Source: Gracilariopsis chorda
Lineage: Eukaryota > Rhodophyta > Florideophyceae > Gracilariales > Gracilariaceae
Reading direction: 5' to 3'
NCBI GenBank assembly: GCA_003194525.1
Contig: NBIV01000265.1
Coordinates: forward strand, 35,287-99,286
Length of the DNA: 64,000 bases
A model generated the notes under the pieces. It was not told the origin of the DNA, did not search any database, and saw only the letters and a list, made by a program, of their open reading frames with translations. The stretch's first letter is position 1. Each line of letters starts with the position of its first letter. Shown here one piece after another: positions 10,642 through 21,924 of this stretch. A program made the position numbers and the translations under genes.

Positions 10642-13600
10642 ATGGTGCGAGTTCTCACTGTTTTGGACACAGGTGCAGGCCCGAACTTCATCGTTGAGTC
10701 ACTCCTGCCACCTTCGTTGCAGTCGCAGATACGCCATGGCGTGATACCGGATGTCGCGGATGCACATGATAACCCGTTATCAACGGTTGGGACAATAGAC
10801 CTGGTCGTGCGCCTTGGCTCCTTTCTTGTGAAACTCGACTTTATTGTTTGTCGTAAACTTGCCGCCCCTTTGATCTTGGGATGCGACTTCTGTGACAGAT
10901 TCGTCGATGCCATCAGGCCCCGTCTAAGACGTGTGGAAATGGAAGACGGCTCCTCCGTTCCAATCGTACGTCGTCCTCTACGACGTGCCTCGAAGAAGCA
11001 CGTTCCATTACCTGCTGCGCAGGAACCCCCACCGGCTTCCCGGGACTCTACAAAGCTCCGCGTTGCCGCGTCTGTCCAACTTCCACCGGAATCCCAAGTT
11101 TGGGTACGAGTCACTTCCCGTCAACACGGTTTACGAGTAATTCAACCCCTTTCATCCTTATATGATAGGTATCAACTCGCCGTGGCGAATGGAGTAGCTC
11201 AAATTGAGCCCGATAAACCGTTCAACGTGCTGGTCGCCAATCTAGGCTCTACGCCCCAGTCACTGGTGAAAAACCAAGTCATTGTTTCGGTAATGCCCCA
11301 CCCCACCGCGATGGTTCCCACGAGAATGACCGCCGCCGATGTCCTCGGTCTCGTTCACTCTAAGGAGGAGGAGGACACTGCCCTCCAAATGCCGAAATGC
11401 TCGGATGCTAAGCCCGTTCCAACGAGTTACGACCGAATTGATCCCGTGAAAGAACTTGAGGAACTCGACCTCGTTCATGTGCCGGAATCGCACCGTGAAC
11501 GTCTCCGTGAGATGCTACGGAATTTCACCACGATGTGGGATGGCTCCCTAGGGGAGATTACTACAACGGAGCACCGGATTGACTTGCTACCTGATACCAG
11601 GCTGATCGCTCAGCACCCCTATAGGGCAGGCCCTAAAGCTCGAGAAGAGGAAGAATTCCAAGTGGAAAAGATGCTCCGAGCTGGAGTAATAGAACCGGCT
11701 CAGTCGCCGTTGGCATCCCCAGTGGTACTGGCTCCGAAACCGGATGGATCCTGGCGCTTTTGCATCGACTACCGTCGACTGAACGCCGTAACCATCAAGG
11801 ATGTGTACCCGATCCCACGAATGGATGAGTACTTCGATTCACTCGGAAATGCTACCGTTTTCACGGCTCTAGACGCCAATTGGGGATACTGGCAGGTGCC
11901 CGTCAGGGAACAGGACCACGACAAGACTGCTTTTGTCTGTCACTCCGGACTCTACCGTTTCAAACGGATGCCTTTTGGTTTGACCAATGCTCCCGCTACT
12001 TTCCAGCGTGCTATTGACATACTACTGGCTCGCTTCAAATGGCGTACATGCCTCGTCTACCTGGACGATATCATAGTATTCTCAGATAATCTGGATGACC
12101 ACCTTACACACGTGATAGATATCATGACCACGCTACGTGAGGCTGGAGTTACTCTCAAGTTGAGTAAATCTGAGTTCTTTACAGATACAGTGAAGTATCT
12201 GGGCCACATAATCCGCCCTGGGCGTGTGATGATCGAGGAAGCTCGAGTTAAGTCGCTCCATCAAGCGAAGGAACCCGCCTCTCAAACGGAACTACGCTTC
12301 TTTCTAGGATTATTCAACGTCTATCGACGGTTTATCCCGAGTTGTGCGGACATCGTAGCACCCTTGAACGCGCTCTTGCGGAAAGGCCAACCACCGAAAT
12401 TGGAACCCTTTACGTCCATCGAGACGGAGGCGTTTAACTCCCTCAAGGAGGCTGTAACATCAGCACCGATCTTATCGTTACCGAAACCCGGACTACCGTT
12501 TACCGTAGACACGGATGCTAGTGAGTACCAAGTAGGTTGCGCTCTCTTTCAGACAACTCCCGAAGGAGAACGAACCCCTATTGGGTACTGGTCACGCTCA
12601 CTGAATGTTCACGAGCGGAATTACTCCGTCTCGGAGAAAGAGTGTCTTGCAGTTGTGTGGGCACTCTCCACTCTCCGCCCCTATCTTATGGGTGTGCATT
12701 TCACCGTTTACACGGATCACTCGTCATTACGATGGCTCATGACAGTCTCTGAACCGTCAGACCACTTAATGCGTTGGAGGCTCTGCCTGGCGGAATTCTA
12801 CTTCGAGGTGTTCTACAAGAGGGGCACAAAGAACGCTCAGGCCGACGCGCTGTCGCACTTACGCACGGATGGTGAAACTCTACCCAATGGGGACGAGGAC
12901 ATTCGTTGCTTCGTCGTCGATGGTCGAGAACCGGAGAACCCGGACCGTGAACCCGATAACTCGGATGAAGAACCGGAATCGGATGATGAACTGGACGCAC
13001 TACTCGTCTTGGAAGATGCTCAGAAACCCCCACCGGGTAATTTCGTGCCAATACCCCCAGAGGAGATGGTCAGAGAACAACAAGGTGATCCCTTCTGTAC
13101 GCAGATTCGCACCCGACTTAATGGCGGTGCGCAACTCCCTTTCGAGGTGAATGATGTTGGATACCTCGTCAGGACGGTTCAAACAACCCCACAAGTAGTG
13201 GTACCGCATACTCTAAAATCTAGATTGTTGCACTTGTCGCACTATGCGGAACTTGGTGGACACGCCAGTGGACGGAAACTTTACCTCACGTTGCGACGGA
13301 GTTACTATTGGCCAGCCATGGCTGTGGACTGCTAGGCGACTGTGCGGTCATGCACGGAGTGTGCCAAAAACCGGGTCAAACTCCGGAAGCACTCAACGAA
13401 TTTGAAGTTATTCCCAGCACGGGCCCCTCTCGAGTTTGTCTCTATTGATCTCTTGGGACCGCTGCTCACCACAAAGCGTGGAAATAAGTTTTTACTCGTT
13501 ATCACGGATCGTTTCTCCAAGTTGGTTCGCACCGTACCTTTACGGAATATATCCGCTTTCGCGGTGGCGCAAGCCTTCTTCACCCATTGGGTATTTGTCT

Positions 13601-15018
13601 ACGCACCACCGGGTAACATTCTATCCGATAACGGAAAGAAATTCGCATAGCGATTCTTTGAGGACGTGTGTCGGATTCTCGATATCAAGAATCTGTTCAC
13701 AGCGACCTACCACCCCCAGTGTAATGGGCAAGTCGAGCGGTTTAACCGAACGCTGTTAGCCTCTCTCCGTTCTTACGTTGCTGATCACCCCAAAACATGG
13801 GACCTGTACACGGACGCCTTGACGTTTGCGTATAACACACAGGTACACCGTACAACGGGTTTGACTCCATTTGAATTGGTAATTTCGCATCATCCGCCCG
13901 CCGTAGCATTGGAACCCCAGCCTACGCTGGCAAACTTCCATTCCGTGAAGGATTATCGCCAACGATGGAAAGCGTGGCTCACGAAGTTAATCCCGGTCGC
14001 CCTGAGCTCCATGGCACGAGAACAGGCCGCGTACAAGCGTGATTTTGACTCTCGTGTACGAGGTACAGCACCGCCAATTACGGAGGGTGACTACGTCTTC
14101 GTCCGTAAGGAGCACTGGAACCCTGATAAGGAGAAATGGCATAAGCTCTCACCCGTCGCGGACGGTCCCTACAAGGTCATATCAGTGGATAACGACACCT
14201 TAGCGGTGGAAATGAACGACGCTCATGAGCGGATTTCCCGCGATCGCGTTGTTATGGCACTGCCAACCTCCGTAGAGGTTGCTTACCAAGATGAGAACCA
14301 ACACACCCCAGTGGAACAACCCACATCTGTGGTTAACAGGCCTTCTGTGCTGCCACACCCTTCAAGGGGACTCTCAGGTATACCGTCTTTATCGGACGCA
14401 GGCCCGAATGGCCTTTCTTCTCTAACGCCACCGCGCGGTGTCTATCCCCGCAGTTTGGGCGCTTCTACCACTCCCCATGCCACTCCGTCTAAGGAGGGGG
14501 AGGAGGACCCTAACTCTCGTCGAGAGACTGAAACTGCTTCGTCGCGTCATGACAACCGTGGTGCACGAACCTTCGGACACATCAAAAAGGATAATAGTGG
14601 ACCGGGAGTTCCATCTACTGACGTGCCATCTTCGCATTTGCGCGCTACAGCTACCGCTGAACCCTCTCGAGGAAGTTCTACCGCATCTGCGCCAGATTGC
14701 ACTCCCCACCGGGATTCTAGTCGTCAAAATGCACCACGCAGTGGGAAGTCTCTCGCCAAAGTGAAATCGTCGCAGGAAACTAATTGCGTTCACGATACTG
14801 AACCGGCTGTGCCGTCGAGCGTTGATCTGCATTCCGTGGGTCACGGTTCGTCAACAACAGCTACGCTGGATAATGCAGAGCAGGCCCTCGCAGGATCCTC
14901 TGAACCGACTACACCGGACGTGGTAACTCCTACTGAACGGAGAACACACCGGCCAGGCCGGGCAAGCACACAGTACAGGACAGAAGGAAAACGACCAGCA
15001 AGCTGGATTCTGGTTTAG
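10642..15018 (+). pseudogene. Gypsy 1 pol: protease, RT, RNase H, integrase; two amber stops
   Basis: One frame spans 1,459 codons. Protease has VLDTGAGPNF at residues 8-17. RT has LVYLDDIIVF with catalytic Asp pair near residue 472. RNase H has VDTDASEYQVG and YTDHSSLRWL. The integrase HHCC zinc region runs across the first stop (HYAELGGHASG, then CTECAKNR). The integrase core has Asp in SIDLLGPL, Asp in LSDNGKKF and Glu in GQVERFNR. A GPY-type module (VADGPYKVISVDND) follows, then a long Ser/Thr/Pro-rich tail. TAG stops at 13333-13335 and 13648-13650 cut the integrase; the third TAG ends the ORF at 15016. Protease-RT-RNase H up to 13335 is uninterrupted and could be expressed. The start is not fixed by an ATG: pol is normally made as a fusion or by recoding. 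Confidence 0.92.
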
Positions 15019-15048
15019 GACCATCGCGCTGTCGCAAACTCACTCCGA

Positions 15049-15943
15049 GTGTCTCGGTTGATCCTGACAGTGTCGCCGAAGTCGCACCGGTCACTCCGGA
15101 AGGAAAGCACGTCAGAGACGGAAATACTTCGTCCGCCGAAGCGAGAAAACACACCGGCAGCGCCGTTGCAACCGCCCTCACGTGAGGAGGCGGAACGCAA
15201 CACGGCGCGGACAACCCTCGACCATCCATTGCAAATGGCACGTGACCCCGACACCGTACGGACGGCAAAGGCACCAATCACCACCCGAGGCGAGCCGACG
15301 CGTACTGTACGACGCACCGTGGTGCAACCGACTTCGTCGTCAGGAGCACCCCCATCAAGACGGATATCTACACACAAACCTGTGGTTCGCAACCCAGATG
15401 CTCATCTTCCAGATGCGTTGGAAGCCCATCAAAGGGTGTCGTCAATAAACGACCCTGCAAGAAGTGAAGAACCCGCGAAGCGGGATACTTTTAACCCACA
15501 GTAAGGGTCCCGATACGCACCGTCAAGTGGTCGATGCAACCGGCCGTGCCGAGGACCTGCAGGCCTGCGAAGCGGATGACCCTACCCGGAAACCGGTTAA
15601 TGACCCCTCTCAGGGCATGGAAAGGCAGTACCAAGCCATGCCCCTTCCGGGGAAGACTGTCCAACACCCACCAGTGGTGGTAGAGCCTGCCGTGCAGGAC
15701 GCAATAATGCGAACACGGCGAGGCCGGGAAGTCTACAAACAAGAGTTTGTTGTTGACCACATTGTGGAACATTCTTACCATCCAGATGGTTACATCCAGT
15801 ACCGCGTACGCTGGTACGGTTTCGGGCCCGAATATGATTCGGGTGAGCCGATAGAGCACCTCCCACGTTCGAAAGTGGTGTCATATCATCGCAGAACGCG
15901 AACGCGAATCCCGGCATCGGTGATAAACGCCCAAGTGGGATAA
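15049..15943 (+). pseudogene. Gypsy 1 pol tail and chromodomain, frameshifted
   Basis: After the TAG at 15016 the pol frame stays open to 15504 as an Arg/Pro/Thr-rich linker. An overlapping frame (15464-15943) then carries a C-terminal chromodomain. This module would bind modified histone tails and guide integration into heterochromatin, as in chromoviruses. The domain spans 15743-15895 (EFVVDHIVEHSYHPDG, then QYRVRWYGFGPEYD). One aromatic-cage position that is normally Trp (in the DSWEP context) is Gly here, from a GGG codon at about 15842. The linker between integrase and chromodomain is unusually long, about 450 residues. Both the frame change and the lost Trp suggest this copy is inactive at this step. 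Confidence 0.8.
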
Positions 15944-16093
15944 GTAAGCCATTGCGGTGGAAGAAAGGAAAGGAAAGAAGAAGGAACACAAGTCAACTTG
16001 GATTTTATTCGATACGATCGATGGAACACCGACTAGTCGAAGGACTACACTACGTCACACGGTTGCACCCCCATGGTGAGGGAACAGCCCCCC

Positions 16094-17797
16094 TTACGGA
16101 TTGGAACCGCCCCCACCTTGGTGGTTATTTCCCTGGAGTCGGGCGATCAGAGCATCCCACATCGCGGTGACATCGCCACTGGCCTCGTTACCTCCCAGCC
16201 CCATTTGGCGGAGGAACTGAGAGATCACGGCAGCCTGACCCGCAGGGGCCACGTTCGCCTCACCTGGCGTAGAGGACCCACCAGTGGGAAAACCGACCGA
16301 CGGATCGGACGGCTGACCCGCAGGGGCGACTCCAGGAGCATCCGTACCATATGGTTCTCCCTCCGCCTTGGCGTGACCGGCACCTTCGTTGGGCTCGTTG
16401 TCGAACATCGGATCCTCACCGTCTTAGACGTTGTAGTACTCATCGGCGTCAACAAAACCGGTCGGATGCCCCTTGGGGATATATCTCGGTGCAAACCGGA
16501 GCTCGTTCGCTTCCTCCGCGGAGATCTCATGCCCCTCCCAAGGGTTGAAGTAGATGAAGCCACCCGCGAGCGGAGTTCGACGCCCTGGTGACAGGTCCTG
16601 TATCCTGCTACCGGCAGTACGCCCACTCTGCTCTAGAGGAACCGAAGCCTAGTCAACCTGGTCGATGAAATCGAGGAGCCCCGCTACTTCGTCAGCGTTT
16701 GCCTCACCAATTAGTGGGGTTTGTAAGTCCAGCGCTCGGATGGCGGCACGGACCCGCAACGGGATGACCCACAGTCTGTACAGGTCATAAACCTCCCAGA
16801 GGATGAAAGCAGCTGTGTGAACCGCCCATTCGGTGACCACCACGGACCAGAGCCCGGACTGAGGATCCTCGATGAGGTATGAGCCGTAATACGTGATCAT
16901 GGGAGGCAACTCAATGTAGCAACCTCGGCACGCTTCGAGATGCGACCACCACGGTGGAATCGGAACATACCGACCCCGTCGGTCGACCACGCGGATGCGT
17001 TCGACTTCTTCGTTCTGATACGGAATCAAATACCCGAATCGGGACCGTGCTCGCCGCTCAAAGCGTATCATCGACAAGAAGTTGGCCCTCGCCAAGCGAC
17101 GCATATAGCGGAATTCAGCCCGAATGATCGGTGGTGTCCAGCACACCACGTGTTGGTGCGCCCCGGGGTTGCTTCTCCACGAGAGTGTTTCTAAACCCGC
17201 GAGGCGGTCGAGGTACCCCATTTCTCCTTGGGTGCGATACAATCCGATGTCCAAGCCCATACCATCGGGGATGGGATACTTGAAGGGAGCCCGGCGAAGC
17301 CGTTACTGACCAAGTAAGACCAACGTCACATGCGCGGAAGCTGTTGATTCCCGACCCCGTCGGATTACCGTGTGCACGGGTATCGCTACGCGATTGCGCC
17401 AATTCCACGAAGTGGTCACAATTGCCGGAACGTCACCCGGGAGCATCCCGTTTCCATCGGTGTACATCGCCAGAAGCGCATAATTGAACACCGCAGTCGG
17501 ATGGAACCACGGCACCAGCCGGAGAGTCATCGCATGTCGCGAAGGCTGCAGCCCCACCAGCATTTCGTACGACTGCCACGCTGCCATTGGAAACCATCTC
17601 GCGGGAGCCGCACTCGCATTTGCGCCTGTTTGTTGCGACGGAGTTGAGAGACCGCTCTGCGGTAGAGGCACGGAATGAAATCCGGAGAAGTACTGTAACG
17701 GTGTGTTGTTGCCGGCGTTGCCGTTGTTGTTGCTGTTGTTGTTGTTCATCGTAGATGAAGGAAGCCGAGTAATCGGAGAAGAAGGCCGCGAAAGCAT
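16094..17797 (-). pseudogene. Antisense accessory gene of gypsy 1, unknown protein family
   Basis: One minus-strand frame runs 568 codons from Met 17797 to a stop at 16094, opposite to gag-pol, in the space between the chromodomain and the 3' LTR. Stops at 17303 (TAA), 16649 (TAG) and 16424 (TAA) interrupt it, but coding-like sequence continues on both sides of each. The N-terminus is Asn-rich (MNNNNSNNNGNAGNN). The middle is hydrophobic and aromatic (YVPIPPWW, LPPMITYYGSYL, EWAVHTAAFILWEVYDLYRL). The C-terminus is Gly/Pro-rich and ends with GDVTAMWDALIARLQG. No signal peptide, DDE, RT or env signature is visible. Gypsy 2 has a homologous gene in the same place and orientation (37680-36481). 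Its start lies about 170 bp from the 3' LTR, so an antisense LTR promoter is plausible. The function is not known to me. Confidence 0.75.
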
Positions 17798-17958
17798 GTG
17801 TGTTGTTGGAAGAACCTCGTGAGAGTTGCTCGCAGATTCGCTGTTCGCAGCTATGTGCTCGTTACCCAGAGTGGGATGGAGAACCGGCGAGCCGGACTTA
17901 CATTTAAGGACTTTTCATGGTGCTTCCGCTGCCATCGTGGATGTCGTACTTGCACTTC

Positions 17959-17970
17959 AGGAGGGGGATA
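17959..17970 (+). promoter_or_regulatory. Gypsy 1 polypurine tract
   Basis: AGGAGGGGGATA immediately precedes the 3' LTR and is absent before the 5' LTR, as expected for the plus-strand primer. Confidence 0.75.
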
Positions 17971-18872
17971 TGAAGTGCAATTCTCAAGGAGGAAGACTCA
18001 GCGATGCCCTGTGGACTTGGTGTTTTTGCCGCTTTCGCGTGTTTATGATTATTACCGCTATTAGCGGGTGTCTCAGCTCTCAGAGGATCCGCACTGTGCA
18101 CCAGGTGCACACCTGTGCATGCGCCGTGTGCCGCCCAAGGCGTGAGTGGACGTCGTGTGACACGGATAGTCAAGAGGAGGTTGGCACCACAGTGTGGACA
18201 TTTAGTTAGTTTATATTTCTTATTTATAATTTATCTACGCTACAGTAGGGGGATTACTACACTATATGGTGGCTCGGCGACCCCGCCCTGACACTGAGTA
18301 AACTTCCTCAGCCAAGGGTTCTTGGCTCTAAGTCTTTTCCGCTTTCGCGAGTCTTCTACACTCCTCGGAGGTAAAGCCGCGTCACTAACGGTAGACCGAT
18401 CCACCCTGCGTCACCAGGACTATCACTGCCTTGGGCGTTTGACACTTAATTCACCACCGCCGTGTTCTCACCCCTGTATAGGGTTCCTTTGTACCTTTTT
18501 CCGTGGCCACGTTGGCCAACGCCCCCGTGGCCCTCAATCGGGCATCCCCCGTATTTCCCCTACCCCACTCTCGTGGTTCCTACCCCTTTGTGTGGTTGCT
18601 CGTCACCGCTGACGCGTGTCTCTCGTGCCGGTATCCCGTGACGTCTTCCCCTACTTACTTGGACTCGTACTCCTTGGAAGAGCTGTTTTCCCATTCGTGG
18701 TGATCCTAATCCTACCGTTTCAACTCTCCCCGCTTGGCGTGAGGGTGAGCCTCAGCTTTACAACCCGACTTCGTCGTGCTCACCCGGAGAGGCTCCGTCC
18801 GCTGTGTTACCCTCCAGAGGGGAAGATCCGAACGTCTTCGTGTGTTGTCCCGCTTGCGGGTATTGCACTACA
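17971..18872 (+). repeat. Gypsy 1 3' LTR
   Basis: It is the same 902 bp length as the 5' copy, with matching TG and CA ends. About 30 differences are visible by eye, several of them in 18500-18680. Confidence 0.92.
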
Positions 18873-18877
18873 CATAT

Positions 18878-18918
18878 GATGATCCAGAAGCGTTTGTATG
18901 GCAAAACCCGAAGTTTGG
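18878..18918 (-). pseudogene. Copia 1: short RT piece between two insertions
   Basis: On the minus strand this gives FGFCHTNASGSSYV, which runs into VPGKVCLLLN at 7543 once gypsy 1 is removed, and follows MEQPQN at 19860 once the neighbouring insertion is removed. It is a 41-bp sliver of RT caught between two elements. Confidence 0.65.
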
Positions 18919-19844
18919 GTATCACAATCAAGGTGTTCAGGGCCATGCTCCCTGTGAAGGCAGGCACAGTGACAGAGGCATCTGTATACCTCTAATACGG
19001 GCGTAACGCCGTAGGTATTTCGGATTGAGCACAGAGGTGGATGTAGAAAGGTGAACTGGAGCCAAAAAGACGGTAGAGCCAGAGAGCGTTAAGCCATGCC
19101 ATGTGGCTGTTTAGAATATACCCGGTGAGGGGTGCCTTCCGAGGACGGGGAAAAGCCACCCCGTGGATCGTGCAGAAAGCGGAAACAGACCCGACGGAGG
19201 GTGCATATGCACGGGGTGTAGCGGACAAATTACCCAATACAGAGTCGATACCAGTACAACACGGTAGATATATGTCACACGATAATTATAACACAGAGGA
19301 TCTGTATGCTTACAAAGTGGTTGAATTGAGCAAACTAAATGCGGTGACTCCCCGCGAGGAGTATTACACGGCGCAAGGACGTCTAAGTCCAGAGCCGGAT
19401 ACCTCAGGTCAATCTGAACAGTTATGAATTACCGATGTACCGGGTTGACGTTACTTAGTGCTCGCGACGATGAGGTTGCCCTCACCTAAGCAGTTGCCCT
19501 ACCATAATAAATCATAATAATTAACTACAATAGTACACACCTCCTCACTTCCACGCACGTGGCCACGCCAGTTTCAGGCACTCTGACCGGTAAAACCAAG
19601 TAAAAAATAGCACTACAGCATGGTGCTGTCGCAAACGCACAAACGCGCACACGCGCACACTCCTCCTGCAATCCATTCTAGATTCCTACCTTCCTAAGTG
19701 AAACTTCACATATTAAACCATCCCATTGGCATCACCTCGCACGGTTCAGACTCATACACGGTACAGACGTGACGGTAACCACCTCGCACTTTTATGAGTA
19801 TCATCATCGCGATTTCTACGCTCTCGCGTTGCACCACAGCGTTT
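18919..19844. mobile_element. Unclassified ~930-bp insertion in copia 1
   Basis: Copia RT sequence stops at about 18918 and resumes at about 19845. TTTGGG stands at both edges (with a G before it on the left and an extra T on the right), consistent with a 6-8 bp target duplication. No TIR, LTR TG/CA ends or Helitron ends are evident. The only sizeable ORF inside (19101-19427, plus strand, 108 residues) resembles nothing I know and could be chance. The element class is unknown. Confidence 0.5.
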
Positions 19845-20330
19845 TGGGGTTGTTCCATGATTAAAGGCTCGTTTACATCCCATTACAGGTATGCATTGCT
19901 AATATCCATCTTTTTAAGTGGCAGGCTTTGAGTTCCATGTCCTTTGCCAAAAAAACACGAATGGTTTCAAGTCGGGCACCCCAGGCGTACAAGTTATCAT
20001 CGCCTTTTGAAGAATGCGCGGAGGGTCGGAGCTTAATAATTTTGCTAAGAACCTTCGTAGGAATGGCAAAGGTTTCATGCCGGGTTTTATATCAATCAGA
20101 TTCCAAGTGTCTCTTTCTACCAACGCATCGTATTCCCTATCGATGGCTTCTGCCCATCCTGGCATCACTCTAGCTTCTTTAATGCTCTTGGCAACTCTGC
20201 TATCATCTCCAAGGTTTTTGGATCCTGAGTGTGCGACAAGACCATGAGCAAAAGAAGCATCTAGATGGTCGTTATCATCCTCACCCATGGTTTTCTCGGC
20301 TTTGTATCGTCTGCGAGGCGAGAACTCCAT
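19845..20330 (-). pseudogene. Copia 1: start of reverse transcriptase
   Basis: The minus strand reads SIKEARVMPGWAEAIDRE and DALVERDTWNLIDIKPGMKP, the conserved entry of copia RT. After a frame change come LKKMDISNAYL, a stop, then EPLIMEQPQN, equivalent to the usual MDVKTAFLNG...YMEQP region. It ends at the unclassified insertion. Stops and a frame change show it is inactive. Confidence 0.8.
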
Positions 20331-21449
20331 AATGTCTTGGATTTAAGGAAGGTACTGCTTAGTAACCTTAACGTCTGCCTCTCGGCATTTTATTACTTGC
20401 TCCATGGATGGAATGTATATCCTATACAGTGTGCGTTGGCTATGCATCCCCACGAAGTGTCCAGCAATAGCGCGTGGTAGGAACTTCTTATTCGCGACGG
20501 CTTCAGGCCTGTATATGAATGCGTGGCCGTCTTGTCCGAACTCAGTAAGTTTGTGAAGGTTGGTTTTCGTCCGAACCATAATGTGTGAGAATTCTTAATT
20601 CTCCCTCGACCATTTGAGAGTCAATTCCTCAAGAGTTTTGCGTGACAGATGGCTTCCTCCCATAGTTCATGCAGTAGTTTGGAGGTGAACAGGAGGATTC
20701 AAGCAATCTTCCAAAAGTCTTGGATAACTTTCTATGCTACGCCGTTCGATTGGCGTGCGTACGATGGGGTGAACTCTAGTACTATACCATTCTCTTTCGC
20801 GTATGAGACAAAGTCTTTGGACCTATTCTCATCTGCCCCCTCAAGGCAAACGCGGAACATTACGTTTGGAGGTAGTTCGGTTTCCGCGCGAGCCTTGTAC
20901 CGGCGAACATATTCGAAGAACTGTGTCTTTTTACTTACGAAGTACATTGGCCTTGCCCTCGTGTTTTCATCAATGAAGACTTGCATATACGTCGATCCTT
21001 TTAAAAAGGTCGGGGTACTGGTTCCAGTAAGCTCGGTGTGGGTTAGCTCCAAAGGTCTTTGCACTACGGAGGGAGATTGCCGAAAGGTCGCACGCTTGGT
21101 ACCGGCGTCAGTGCACGGAGTGCATATGACGTTATTGAATTCGTCTGGGAAGAGTTTGGGTAGGCCTTGACACAAATCAATGCATGTCAAAAGGTTATCT
21201 CTGCCAGGATGTCCGAGGTCCTCGTGCCAATCCTTGGCTTTGTTGCCAGGTTCGTGTACTGCGACTCGTCCCTGTGGTGGCGGTACTGGGTTTGGCAGGG
21301 GATAGAGTCCGTCCCTCGGAGTGTAGCGTTGTATTTCTTCGCCCATTGTGCAGTCTCTAATTAAGAAGCCGTTTGAGAATTGCACCTCGACGTACGTCGT
21401 CAGGATGGATAAGGATACCAAATTAGAGTCGAAGTTTGGGGTAGGTTTG
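20331..21449 (-). pseudogene. Copia 1: pre-integrase zinc region and integrase
   Basis: From 21449 leftward, TPNFDSNLVSLSIL ends the protease part. DWHEDLGHPGRDNL and CTPCTDAG form the HHCC pre-integrase motif. The integrase core has THTELTG, where the first catalytic Asp is Glu, and VFIDENTRARPMYF. ENGIVLEFTPSYARQSNGVA is cut by a stop exactly where the catalytic Glu should follow. Beyond the stop, HELWEEAICHA and then AIAGHFVGMHSQRTLYRIY (20343-20579) match the usual integrase C-terminal part. The gene is dead. Confidence 0.85.
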
Positions 21450-21712
21450 TGTTAGTGCTGCACAAGAGCGGCGCCGAGAATATTTATTATTGTCTGCCTG
21501 TGTGTCTCTGTCTTTTTGTGTGCCTTCTTGTTCATTCTGCAACCGAGGGCAATGAAGCAAACCTACTTATATGCTTCTCGGTTGTAACAGAAATAATACA
21601 CGTGGCAAATAGCTGGGGGGTTACTTGCCATGCTACCCAATAAAATGCAGAATAGCAATGACATTGCTAACTTATGTCATTGCTGTCATACACGTGTAGT
21701 ACACGTATCACA
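21450..21712 (+). mobile_element. Solo LTR, 263 bp
   Basis: It begins TGTTAGTGCTGCAC and ends GTATCACA. GTTTG is duplicated at both sides (21445-21449 and 21713-21717). Removing it joins the copia protease frame (LMLAAKPTPNFDS), paralleling RLPAKHTPSFDS in copia element 2. The length, TG...CA ends and 5-bp duplication fit a solo LTR left by recombination of a small LTR element. No internal domain remains. Confidence 0.75.
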
Positions 21713-21717
21713 GTTTG

Positions 21718-21924
21718 GCCGCTAACATAAGGCCGGTTCCAAAGGGTAGATTTATTTATCCACAACGTACGATATATGACATGTGGTCGCAAATATTGAC
21801 GGTGGGCGGTGATGTTTGGTGATATTCACAGAATAACGATTTGTCCTTTGATGAAGACATGACTAGCCCCAGAGTCTAGCCATTTTGGGGTTATTTTGTC
21901 CTGGTAGAGACTGGCATTAGCTAA
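21718..21924 (-). pseudogene. Copia 1: protease
   Basis: WLDSGASHVFIKGQ near 21840-21885 on the minus strand has the Asp-Ser-Gly active site of a retrotransposon aspartic protease. Copia element 2 has WLDCGATHVFVND at the same point. A solo LTR interrupts the frame just downstream. Confidence 0.75.

Larger units (their letters stand above)
7544..18872 (+). mobile_element. Ty3/gypsy chromovirus element 1, complete with two LTRs
   Basis: This is an 11.3-kb element with two 902-bp LTRs, a primer-binding site, gag, protease-RT-RNase H-integrase, a chromodomain and a polypurine tract. A long gene on the minus strand lies between the chromodomain and the 3' LTR. The flanks CAAAT (7539-7543) and CATAT (18873-18877) look like a 5-bp target duplication with one later change. 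By eye the LTRs differ at about 30 sites (about 97% identity), so it is fairly young but no longer new. Every gene carries stops or frameshifts, so this copy cannot move by itself. It inserted into the RT region of copia element 1. Confidence 0.92.
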
